The notes under the pieces: model-generated
The model's input: only the letters and a program-made list of their open reading frames with translations
Databases searched by the model: none
Told to the model about the DNA's origin: nothing
Made by a program: the position numbers and the translations under genes
Assembly: GCA_009363875.1 (NCBI GenBank)
Contig: CM018690.1
Span: forward strand, 33,795,445-33,859,444
Length of the DNA: 64,000 nt
Origin: Mikania micrantha
Lineage: Eukaryota > Streptophyta > Magnoliopsida > Asterales > Asteraceae
Direction: 5' to 3'
Part shown: piece by piece, positions 1 to 12,300 of the stretch
Numbering within the stretch: position 1 is the stretch's first letter
Layout of the letters: the number at the start of each line of letters is the position of its first letter

Positions 1-1621
1 TTTTTAATAACTTGTAATTTTTCTTAAGTATAACAAACAAAAGTGCTGCCCTAGAGAAGATGATAGTAACGTATTAGGTGTAATCATCATCTCATAACGC
101 TTGAGTTTTAGTTATAACTGTACTCTACAGAGCGCGGGTAACATTACTAGTTTTTATAACTATACATTTATTAGGTTTTATAACAAGTTAAAAGACATGT
201 TTGAGATTGTTTATTTATGTTTGAAATTGCTTATTTAACTTAAAAAATGTTTTTTTTGTTTAAATGTTTGTTGAATTATGACTTCTCCAAAATTAGTTTT
301 AAAAAAGTGTTTGCATTACCTTTTTCAAAATGACTTTTTTAAAATAACAAAAAAGAACATTCTTATATAAACAATCATTTTAAGGTTGGGCAGCGATGTT
401 GGGTTGCATAAATGGTGATGGGTGGGTGGTGCAGTGGTGGCCTGGTGGGTGATGGTGGCGTTGAATGGTGATGTTCGCGGCGAGTGGTGGAGGTGGGAGG
501 CAGCGTTGTTGGTGGTGGTTGGAGATGACGGGTGGCGGTGGGAGGCAACATTATTGGTGGTGGTTGGCGGTGACGAGTGGCGGTGGGTGGTGATAGGTTG
601 TAGATCGGGCAAATGGTAAAGGGTAAGGATATATTTGTAATTTTATTTCAACAAGTCAAAAGTTATTTAAAAAAGTCAGAACATATGACTTTTGAAAAAC
701 AACTTATTACCACATTACAAAAAGTTATTTTCAAAAGTCTTTTTAGGTTTGTTAAACAATTTTTTACTTATTTTATTTTTTTAAAAAAACTAATAAGTCA
801 ATAAGTTATTTTTCCAATTAAATCCCAAACATGCACTCAATTTCAAAAGGACTCTATCAAAAGTGTTTGAATTAGCATTTAATTTGAATGAGTATGCTAA
901 TAAATTGTTTATATTAACTTTTAAAAAAAGTGTTTGGATTATTTTTAACATATTACATCAAATTGTTAATTTTTTTTTCCAAAAGTTACAAATTATATTT
1001 TATTGAAAACAACTTTTTAATATTGCTTAAAAAGTTAAAACAAAAGGTCTTTTTGATATTGACAAACAATTTTTTAACTAATTGACTTTTCATAAACCAA
1101 CGAGTTAATAAGTTACATTTAAATGAAATCTCAAATATGTACTAAGGGCTTGTTTGAGATTGCGTATTTAACTTTAAATGAATTTTTTTTGTGAGAAGTA
1201 CTTATCAACTTTGATTTTTTTAAATAAATTTTTAAAAAGTGTTTGACTTCAACAACAAGATCGACTGTGGTTGGGGATATCTAAAAATCCCACAATTTCT
1301 CAAACTTTCATGCAATGGTTTTTAAATTCAGACCACATGTTGAACCAATCAATTTACTAGCTTACTGATCGAATCAGTCTAACAAGGTTTAAAAATCAAA
1401 TAACATGATAATTATTATAAATTTATAAAAATTGAAATATGGATCAAACCAAAGCCGACTTTCTTTCTAAAAAACTGAGGCATTAACACAAGACCTTATC
1501 ACCTTAATATTTTAGGGCTCTCAAATTCTAGGCATTTTTTTTACTTTTTTTATTTGACTTCTAATGCAATTCATTTTTAGAGATACATATAAACTAATAA
1601 ACTAAAGATGATTTACACTAA
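1..1621. other. AT-rich intergenic stretch with degraded repeats
   Basis: No gene is supported here. Bases 422-610 form a GGTGG-rich low-complexity block with an imperfect unit of about 55-60 bp repeated roughly twice; reading frames across it are biased (Pro/Thr/His or Trp/Val/Gly) and are not genes. ATGTTTGAGATT near 194 and its inverted form AATCCCAAACAT near 821 could be the ends of a degraded MITE, with a related half-site near 1150, but I found no clean target duplication. Confidence 0.4.
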
Positions 1622-1928
1622 CATTGTGTTTCCGAGTTTGTTAAATGAGAGAAATGAAAAGAAAAGAAAGGAAAATAAATGAGAGAAAATGAAAGGAAAA
1701 GAATGTAATTATTTCCTTCCAAATCAGAAGGAAAGAACAGTTAAATAATTTTGCCTAGTTTTCCTTCCATTTCCTTCCCTTTTCCTCCTTAAATGAAACT
1801 CGGAAACACAACATTTGTTATTTTCTTTTCCCTTTCATCGTTAAATGAAACTCGGAAACACAAACATGTTTTTGTTTTCCTTCCAATTCCCTTCTTTTCT
1901 TCCCTTCAGTAAACTCGGGAACACAGCG
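1622..1928. mobile_element. Tourist-like MITE with TAA target duplication
   Basis: A 307-bp non-coding element with imperfect terminal inverted repeats: CATTGTGTTTCCGAGTTT on the left, and CGCTGTGTTCCCGAGTTT when the right end is read inverted. It is flanked by TAA at 1619-1621 and 1929-1931. A 3-bp TAA duplication is the signature of PIF/Harbinger-type MITEs. Internally it is purine-rich on the left and pyrimidine-rich on the right, so the whole could fold back, and the inner end motif AAACTCGGAAACACA occurs twice more near 1796 and 1849. Confidence 0.65.
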
Positions 1929-3384
1929 TAATTATTTGTGATTTACTGGTTTATCAACATGTTTCAGCGATCTAAGTAGTCTATTAGTATTAACCTATTA
2001 GGTTAACCATCACCGGTTTTCAATACAACCTCGACCAGCAGATCGGATCCGGTTTTAAAAAATTGCTTCCATGTCTAAAAGAGCCTCTGAGACGACCATT
2101 GAGCTGCTTAAAAACCCTTAAATGAGATTCATATTTAAATCTTATGCAACTAAAGAGCAATCTTGGCATTCAATCAAGCCTGTCCTCTTCGTCAAAACTC
2201 AAGAACTCAAAAGAATTTATATTTATTCGAAACAGTTCTGAGCATATCAATCTCCCTGGTGCCTGAACGAGGACACCCATCGGCAATCTCTTTGGCTAGA
2301 ATTCGAAGTTCGACCCTTCTGCAGAACCTTTTGAACAGCACTCCGGGTTCCGGCGACTGGCGTTAAGGGCTTTGAGTGTTCCGAATCCGAATCCAGCGAC
2401 CGGCGTTAAGGGGTTCGAAATCGTAACTCTCCAACGATTCTTAAGAAGACTTATTACTCATTGAAACATATTTAAACTTTCAGTAAGAATTTTCTACTCT
2501 CAAACTTCGATTTTGATTTTGATTTTGATTTTGATTTTGAAATTTAGGGCATTTTTTTTTATGATGTCGTTAGATTTCATCAAAGTTGTTTGTTTCAGGT
2601 CGTAGGATTTCAATCTGGTCGTTTACAATCGAGTTTTTTCCGGTTGCCCACTAACTGTTTGATGAAATGACTATGTAGCCAAATATGAATTATTTACTTC
2701 TGTAGCACCACTATGATTAAATATGCATTGGCACCCATATCAGTTAATATCCCAACTACCAACCTTAACATTGCACTTGTCTTAGACCCATAACAAGTCA
2801 CAATAATATGTTACATAAGATAGATGGTTCCACGATCAGCAAATTTTGTTTGGTAACTTGTGTTTATGGTGCACGTTGAACTTAGTGTCTGGCTTATCCA
2901 ACGTATGTGCTTTTTGGAAAGATGAAAAAGGAGGAACATCTACTGTAATACATACAAAAAGAGGAATTGAGAGACTCAGACTTAAGGAGAGAAAAACATG
3001 TATTCATTCATTTCTCCATTATATTCTCTCTTTACTTGTACAAGCGATATAGATTCTGGGTTATCTCATGTCCAACAGATGTTTGACTATATGGTTACTG
3101 TTTTAAATACGTTAATTACCCACTTGAAAAAGATATTCTGACATATGCTTATCAGCAACCTCTTTCATTTTATCCTATGCCCTGAAATTTAAGAGCTGCA
3201 ATGGCAGATTCTCTAGCAGATAAACTTCTAACCAGTATCCACTACCTTTACTTTACTTTCACAAGTGCGATAGACCAAGCGTATATAGGACAGGATATAC
3301 TAGTTGTATAATTGTGTTTTTTCATGATTTATGGATATATTGGCTGTATAATTGTGTTTTGGTGCCTTTTATATGTAGTTAGAA
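1929..3384 (+). other. Upstream region of the DEAH helicase gene
   Basis: Probably holds the promoter and 5' leader of the helicase, but no start site can be fixed. A (GATTTT)n run lies near 2508-2540 and a duplicated CCGGCGACTGGCGTTAAGG-like segment lies at about 2350-2410. The short frames at 2163-2366 and 2846-3052 resemble no family I know. A TAG directly before the start codon region (about 3377) could be the acceptor of a leader intron; this is inference. Confidence 0.35.
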
Positions 3385-6300
3385 ATGGGGAGCGACTTGA
3401 AGACCTGGGTGTCTGATAAATTAATGTCTCTCTTGGGATATTCACAACCGACATTGGTTCAATATGTGATTAGTTTATGTACGTTATCTTCGAACCTAAT
3501 TTTATTCCACATATGTTGTTAAATTGTTATGCCATATTGCTTTATCATTATTCAGATACATACTTTACCCTTTTTTATTATTTTTTTTTGCAGCTAAGAA
3601 AGCTGCATCACCTTCGGATGTATTTAATCATCTTGAAGGCTTGGGGGTGTCATCTTCAAATGAGACGCGTACATTTGCTGAAGAAATCTTCCGGAAGGTT
3701 GAACATAAAAGTTCTGGATCAAATGTGAGTTTATTTCGTTTTGTTTAAGTTTATTAAATTGCCTGTTAGTGTTACTAGCTTTCAATGATTTTGAGAATTA
3801 AACATTGTTATCACGGTACAACATTCTTTTTTCAATAGCTGTATCGACAACAAGAAGAGGCTGCAGCAATGCTAGCTAGAAAGCAGAAGACTTACAAGCT
3901 ATTGGAGGCTGATGACGATGACGACGATGAGCATGCCAGCTCTGCTAAGTCTAAAAAGACTGATAAAAAGGTGAAACGTTTCAGAAAGAAGAGTGAAAAC
4001 CAAGAAGATGAAGATGATGAGGTATACATGCTTCTATTCTTTTTAGTAAAAAAAGTTAACAATATTTTATGGTAAGCTACTGAATTGGTGTCTTATGTAA
4101 TAATTGGTACTGATTATGACTGTACGTGGTGCTGCAGGGAGCTGTAACTTTAAGAGAAGAAAGACGAGTCAAACAAAAAGTTTCCCACGATGAATCTGAT
4201 GATTCTGAGGTATCTGACATGATGTTAGTTTTTGGGCATCAAAACACAATTTTGTTACTCCATATTGTCAAATATTAATTCCCATTCTATCGATGTTGCA
4301 GTCTGAAGAAGAAAGATTGCGTGACCAATTGGAACGAGAGGAGTTGGAGCGTCATCTAAAGGAAAGAGATGCTGCAAGGACGACAAAGGTTTGCTTGAAG
4401 TGATCACTTAATCATTGTATTTATAATATGAATTGATTTTTGGCTGTACAAGAATTTGTAGATAGTTTACATATATGATTTACTAGAATAAGATCTTGAT
4501 TTGTGATAAGATTCATGATTCGACTATTATGATTGCATATATTTTATTGCTGGATCGAGAAACAAGCTGTCTGCTGATGTCTCTAACATCTTTTTATTTT
4601 GCTTTTACAGCTGACAGAGCAGAAATTGTCCAAGAGAGAGGAAGGTATACCGTATTCTATGGATTACATATATAGTTATATATCACAGAAACCTATGAAG
4701 AAAGCTAAAATTAGTATTTTTCTGCTTATTTGGACAACAGAAGAGGCAATTAGGAGAGCCAATGCCTTGGCAGAAGATGACATTGGAGCTTTAAGGTCTG
4801 AACTGAGCTTTTGCTTGAAATCCTTGGTAAATTATAGATTTTTAGTTTTAATTTTTTCCTCACACCAAGTGTGATTGTGTCATGAGTACATAACATGTTT
4901 GGTTGAAATAATTGAATGATTTTATATTTGTAATAACCAAGAAGTAAAGCAGTTGAATGTCTTGTGGTTTAAGAAAGACAGGATTTCCAAAAAAAAATGT
5001 TCTTCACTTGGATGACCTTAACATGAAATATTTCTTCTATTCCCTTCCAGGAAAGTTTCAAGGCAGGAATATCTTAAGAAAAGAGAGCTGAAGAAATTGG
5101 AGGAAATCAGGTACTGTCAAAAGATTGTTTACTACCTATATTTTTCTTTAAGATACAAGCGTATGGTGATCATTCTAACCTATGTACATATTATTTTGTT
5201 CACCCTTTTGCACCTATATATATATATATATTTATATGTGTGTGTGTATATATATTTTATTTATTTATTTTTTTCAATTTCAGAGATGATATTGAAGATG
5301 AACAGTATCTATTTCAGGGTGTAAAACTAACCGAAGCTGAACAAAGCGAGCTAAGGTAACCCGTAACTCTTAAATCTTGTTGGTTGAAATCTATACTGGC
5401 TGCCTAGCTGGAGTGCACTGTAACTTATACATCTAAGCTCATGTTGTTCATGCGATGCTTTATTTTATTATTTTCCTTTTCTGTGTTGACTGGATTTTAT
5501 TTGTTGAATTTATAACGTATGGTATGTTGATAATATTTTTATAATGCTTGACATGTATAATCCAACTCTGATTTGCTGGGTATCACATACACACACACAC
5601 ACAAACTGTAAATAACACATGAGAATTGATGCTGCAACTAGGGTTTATATTTAATTTACGTGCTCAAGAGATTACAGGTACAATGATAGATATATATACA
5701 GAATCAATCTAGGGTTTTTTATTTTATCATACTAGCTAAGCCCAACCCAATAGTAGGAGGCTCCATTAGGGCTGGCATTCCAAGCCTCCACACCCAACAT
5801 GATTAACTTTTAGAACTTTAAACGAACTTATGAGACTCTCCTTTGTTTAAACTATCCCTAAAGTTTATTTGTTTTCTATGAAACGCGTTACTATCTGATA
5901 GAGATCATAGTTATATTAATATGTTAGTATTAATTAGTAGTTATGGTAGGTTCTAGATATGGGTAATTTGGTACTATTAATATCTAGTGTGTGTGTTAGT
6001 GGGTTATAAATAGAGGATAGACTTGTGAGTTTGGAAGGAGGAAAATTGTTAGGGTTAATATTGGCTCCTGCTTGGAGAAGGGTTTTACCCTGGACATCAT
6101 CTTTGATGTAATCGTCTGATTCATTTTTAATACAATTTCATCATTGTTCTTGTTTTGTCATTGATTGATTATACTACATGATTCTATTTGTTTGATTGTT
6201 CAATTGAATGGTATTCAATCCTCATCACTATCTCCCTTCTTTCTTTTGCATTTAAAAGCATGTTTTTTGTGTGCATGATGGTTTTGTATCGCTGGTTACC

Positions 6301-9300
6301 TTTTCTATGTTTTCTCATTTTCTGATACTAGTCTTCTATTTCTACAGATATAAAAAGCAAATATATGAGCTGGTGAAGAAGCGGTCTCAAGAGGATGATA
6401 ACATTAATGAGGTTATTCTTTGCTTCTTGACAGTTTCCATTTTGTTTGAGATTGTTTTATTTGTCTGTAACTCTGTATGTGTTGGTGTGTATTTGTAATG
6501 TACCATCTTTTATTCCTTCCATATTATTGAACACAACTACATGCATACTAGCTGCTAATTATGTTGTAGGCTTATTTTTCTACTCTTTGTTAATTTCCAA
6601 CACAATGCAGTATCGGATGCCTGATGCATATGATGAAGAAGGTGGTGTAAATCAAGAGAAAAGGTTTGCTGTAGCTATGGAGCGTTACAGGTAAAAATCC
6701 ATTGTTCATCAAGCCATGCTATAGCATAACCGACATGCAAACATGCTACCCTGTTTTCTTATTCCTTGATGCTATTACATGAGTTTAAAATTTATTTTGT
6801 TTACTGATACTGCAGAGACTCAAAAGATGGAGATAAGATGAACCCTTTTGCTGAACAAGAAGCCTGGGAGGATCATCAGATTGGTAAGTTTTTACCATCT
6901 ATTATATCTAACCTGTAATATGTAGTCACTAACTTGTTAACTAACGAGTCACCTATATGCAGGAAAAGCAACACTAAAATATGGGTCAAAGAACAAAAAG
7001 CAATCTGAAGACTATGAGTATGTATCTTGTAGTTTCATAAACTTTCATTTTTTTTTCACCCAGTTGAGATTTTTTGTGAATTTATTAAATAGGGAACCAG
7101 TTGGATATGGTCAATCTCATTTGTGTCTTTTTTTTTTTTTTAACAGTTTTGTGTTTGAGGACCAGATTGAGTTTATACAGGGTCAAGTCATGGGTGGTGA
7201 AAATGTATGAACTCTACTTATCACAATGTTATATATCTTTCTTGGTCTTAACCTAGTCATTATTCTAATGAGTTGCTCCAATGTACAGGTTGATGATGAA
7301 GCATATCACGAGGAACAGGAAAAATCTTTGTTAAAATCAGCACATGAGAAGCTTCTGGTATATTCTCTTCATTTCGGAAGAACTGATTTAAATTCCCCCC
7401 TTCTAAATGACTTGTTTTGTGCTAACTTATAATGTGTTTGGTCTTCAGGCAGACAGAAAAACTTTACCTGTATATCCGTATCGGGAGTCTTTGCTCAAAG
7501 CTGTTGAAGATCATCAGGTCTGCTTGAACTTCTTGCATTACATGTTGGTTGTTTTCTGTTGTCTTTTGTCAAATTATTTGCTTAGATTTTGGTTTTAAAT
7601 CTGATTAATGCATTTTAAGGTTCTTGTCATTGTTGGTGAGACTGGTTCTGGGAAGACGACTCAGATACCTCAATATCTCCATGAAGCTGGATACACAAAA
7701 CGTGGAATAGTATGTCTTTAAATTATCAAGCTTATTTATTCTTTTATTAGTAACTATGCATTTTTTTTGTCAGTGTGATGGTTTTAATTTTGTTTGTGAA
7801 TATTGTTGGGATGTCAATCATCTTATTATTATCTAATTTTCTTGCTTAACTTTTCCAACTGCATGTTTTTTTGAGAACAATATTGATGCTTTACAGCATT
7901 ATGATAATGTGTGAATTTTGGTATCATGATGAAAACCATAATTCACATTTGTCTCCTTTTTGTTTCTTCCAGATAGGGTGTACACAACCTAGACGAGTTG
8001 CTGCTATGAGTGTTGCTGCCAGAGTGTCTCAGGAAATGGGAGTCAAACTTGGGCATGAGGTATGTATTGTGCTTGAACTTTAGCTTAATAAAATTGTCTA
8101 GTCTTTCTTCATGAATCCCAGCTTCATTTATGCTAAAAAAATGCTGAATATAAACTTGTATATACCATTTAATAACTATAAAATAATTATGTACAAAATC
8201 TTGCGTATGACACAGCGGAAGCTAATTACAAATTTGCTTCCTCAAGCCATAACTTACTACATTTGCCGATTTGCTCAACTATGATAGGATATGCAAGGTT
8301 TTTACTAGAAAATTACTTGATAGCACGTGTCTAGCTTTCTCTCTATCTTTTTGCTTTCATGTAAATGCTTAACTATAAAAGATTTTACATGAAGTTTATA
8401 TGTCTGAATTTGTTCGAACCAATTTTGGAAGGCGGCGATTAATTAGGAGTCGACTGGCAGCCGATGCGATTTAACGAAATCGATGATATTAATCGATGGT
8501 TGGCCAAGTCTGGCAAAAATCAAGCTAGTCGGGCAAAAATCGGTCTAACAACAAGCAAACATGCCTAGTAAAGTCCTACTTATCAGTAGGTTATGGGGGG
8601 AGTAGGACGAAGACGAACCTTACCTCTATTCCAATGGAATAAAGATGTGGCTTCTAAAGAGACTCTCGGCTCAGAAGTACCAGAAACATACGTTTTGTTT
8701 TTTAATTTAATTTTTTTTATTGTACACACGTACCAAAAATAGTAAAACATACAACCAAACAATCAATGGAACACAATAGCAAATAGAATACGTATCAAAT
8801 ATCAAATCAATATTAAGTCATATCAAATGAGCGTTACATTTCAACTAAGATATGCCTAATACTACGATCGTACTTAAAACTAATAATCTCTCACCTTTAT
8901 CCCTCAATACTCTATACATCTAAACGTCTCTAGCCTTTATCCTACTTCTCCAATAACTCCTATCACTAATCATGTCCTCAACGAGGTGCAAATTTAACAA
9001 ATCTAGTCGTGGTGCCAATGAAAAGGAGGAAAACCATGTGACTATTGGAGGTCAAGAGGTGCCACAAACTACAAAGTTCAAGTATTTGGGATCGTTCATG
9101 TAGAGAGACAGGGACATGGACGATCACAAATACTTGAACTTTGTAGTTTGTGGCACCTCTTGACCTCCAATGGTCACATGATTTTCCTCCTTTTCATTGG
9201 CACCACTAAGGTTACAATACAAATATTCAGATTTAGATTGATTGATGCGCAAACCTTTATGCTTCAAGGCCGCTCGCCACTCCTCTAAAATCTCATTTAG

Positions 9301-12300
9301 GTCCTCCTTCGTTTCTACCATTAACACAATATCATCTGCGAAGGGCATGCTCCATGTGATGTCCTTTTAAACAGACTTCAACAACTCATCTAAGATAATT
9401 GCAAAAAGGAATGGACTCAACGTCGATCCTTGATGAAGTCTCGCCTCCATTGGGAAGAAGTCTGTCTCTCCCACTAGCACTCTAACACTCGTTTTAGCTC
9501 TGGCGTATGTATCTCTTATAATCTCTATATATTTCCAAGGAATACATCTGCTCTTGAGATTATCCCAAATCATGTGACATGACACACTATCATAGGCCTT
9601 CTCTAGGTCAATGAACACAATATGCAAATCTTGTTTCGTCTCCCTATATTTCATCATCAACGTCCTTAAAATGTGTATTGCCTTTGTAGTCGGTATAAAC
9701 CAAATTGGTTTGCTGTGACTTGAGTTTCTCATTTACGTCTTGTATCGTTCACTCTTATCAATCTTGTACCAACAAAAATAGATCAAATCATATTAATTGG
9801 TCAAAGGCTGATTTTTTTTGGTTCTAACCATTTTGTTGGGTTTAACGGTTTTCAAAAATGGTCAAAATCATTGAAGTATTTGAAAAATTTTACTTATTTT
9901 GAAAAATTATGCATGTATAACACACACACTCACACATATCATCATCATAGTACTTAGTATATCTCATCATTAGCAAAGCTAAGGTAGGGTTTGAGAAGTG
10001 TAAGATGTAGAAAACCTTTCCTCTATCACATAGGAATAGAGAGGCTGCTTCCAATGAGACCCTCAACTCATGATGCCTAATTAACCTACCAACTTAATGC
10101 TTTTATTGTTATTTTGACAAAAATTATGTAAAATAACATTAAATTAGTGCGATTTTACTTTTGCCCCTGAAGGGCCAACACATATATACATTATATGTGT
10201 GCACCATTAACGGGGCCAATACACACACACATATATATAATAACATATAAAATTCCAATATGATGAATCCATATTCGGTATCTCTTTGCCCACTGGTTTG
10301 AACATCATAGATACTTAGGTGCAGAGTCGTAAAAATTGGTTTCACTTAATCGGACCAAAAAATTGGTTATCTATATTAGTCGGTCAAAATTAGTTTTAAT
10401 TTTTAGAAAAATCTATGTTAATTGGCCAAAATTGGTTAAAATAGTCCACATATTATGAAAAAATAGTCAAAATTGTGGTAAAAGATGTATACATTTAAAA
10501 AAGTTTGAAAAACTACATTTATGAATTCTGATATGATTAATCCATATTAATCCCGATTAATCGCTGTTGTACCCTACCACCCAACTAGTGGCTGTTGACC
10601 TTTACAAAACTGCGTAAGTGGTTCATGACTTGACTTCGGATTTTAATCTTTTAACTGACCTGAATCTATATAAAATATGTTTTCTTGATAATGCACAGTT
10701 TCACACTTTATGTTACATCAGATGCTTTTAAATATCCTGACTTTGATATCTAGCAAAAACACCTACACATGCATTCCTAATAATAGAATTTTACCTCAAA
10801 TCTCTTCAAATAGGCTACTTTGCTTCATTGTTTTTTGTACAACTTCATACAAATAAACTATCCTTCTGCCGTTCTAGATTTGCTTTATAAAATATTTATT
10901 CTCTCTATAGTTTTGCTTTCTCACTTTCTAACTTTAACATGAAATTGCATGAGAAAATATGCTTAAAGTGTTGACATATATATTATATACATACAACCTC
11001 ACATTTCAAACAAACTAATCTGAACATAATGGGTGAAGATAATAATGATTGAGTGTACACTTTATCTGGTAAAGATATAAAAGGATGTTCATCCTAATAT
11101 CCTATAATTTCTTTTGTGATAGAGAACAAGTTGATAGATTAAGTTATTTATTTGAGTCCTTGGATTTAGAGTTGGGGGTCTCTCTAGAAACAAATTCTCC
11201 TTCTTTAAGGATAGATGTAAGGTTTTCCTGCATTTCACACTCTCCAAATTCTACTAATAACTTTGCGATAAATGTGATTTACTGGGTAAGGTTGTTGTAT
11301 TTGAGTCAGACTAACTGAATTAATTTGAATTTTCTATTTGTAGTTTTGGTTTTGCTTATTTTACTCTCTCTAATAGGCCAGTAATATGATAGTTTTGAAA
11401 GAATTTGTCATATGGTTTCAGGTTGGCTATTCAATACGTTTTGAAGACTGTACTTCTGATAAGACAGTGCTTAAATATATGACAGATGGCATGTTACTAC
11501 GAGAGTTTCTTGGTGAACCTGATCTTGCAAGTTATAGGTATAGTTTTTTTCATCAACTATCTGAGGTGATAAGTTAACCTGCTTACTTATCATGGGCTGA
11601 TTTTATTTATTTTTATATCCAATGGGTTATGGGTTATATTGGTAAAATTTAAAATCATATCTAAAAATGAAATGGGTCAAGCAGCTGAAAAAGTTGAACA
11701 AAAACGTTGTTACCAGGTCCACCCTACCCATTTAGACTCGCTGCCTAATTATTACAATTTATTATTTACCCATTTACACCCAAACTTGGTTTTCACCCAT
11801 AAATGAGAACGCCCACGCACCCATTATCTTCTCTGCTTATTGGTGAATTAGTATTTGTTTATGTATAGTGGCTAACTACTATCAGTCAACTTGAAAACAG
11901 TGTGGTGATGGTGGATGAGGCTCATGAGAGGACACTGTCAACCGATATCTTGTTTGGTTTGGTTAAGGTATAGCTCAAACTCATAGGCTCATAGCATGTT
12001 TCCAAGGCACTATCTGGACAAAAAATTCACTATATTTTTTGTCGTTTGTAGAAAATTTTTTGTATACATAGTTTGACCCACATGTTCAGCCCTTTTTTGT
12101 TAGGATATAGCCAGATTTCGTCCCGACCTCAAGTTGCTTATCTCAAGTGCCACCCTTGATGCAGAGAAATTCAGCGACTATTTTGATTCTGCCCCAATTT
12201 TTAAAATTCCAGGAAGGCGATTTCCTGTAGAAATTAATTACACCAAAGCACCAGAAGCTGATTACTTGGATGCTGCAATTGTCACAGCTCTTCAGATTCA

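Larger units (their letters stand above)
8060..11421 (+). other. Helicase intron 18, expanded by transposon debris
   Basis: A 3.4-kb intron between the exons ending in GHE and starting with VGYSIRFED. It contains an RTE-like LINE fragment (9010-9735), SINE-like or LINE-tail fragments near 8580-8690 and 9966-10217, and short AC/AT microsatellites near 10205-10240. GCGATTAAT occurs near 8434, and its inverse near 10555, suggesting the ends of a larger decayed insertion, but no target duplication was found. Confidence 0.7.

Noticed and set aside
325..612. 95-codon Pro/Thr/His-rich frame and its Trp/Val/Gly-rich opposite frame
   Set aside because: Both come from a GGTGG-rich low-complexity repeat. 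No domain or splice support.
5922..6178. Second LTR-like segment in helicase intron 9 (TGTTAGTAT to ATACTACA, TATAAATA at 6005)
   Set aside because: The ends are suggestive but the flanking 5-bp sequences differ (TAATA against TGATT), and the TGATT at 6179 looks like a coincidence with the true duplication of the solo LTR at 5574-5799.
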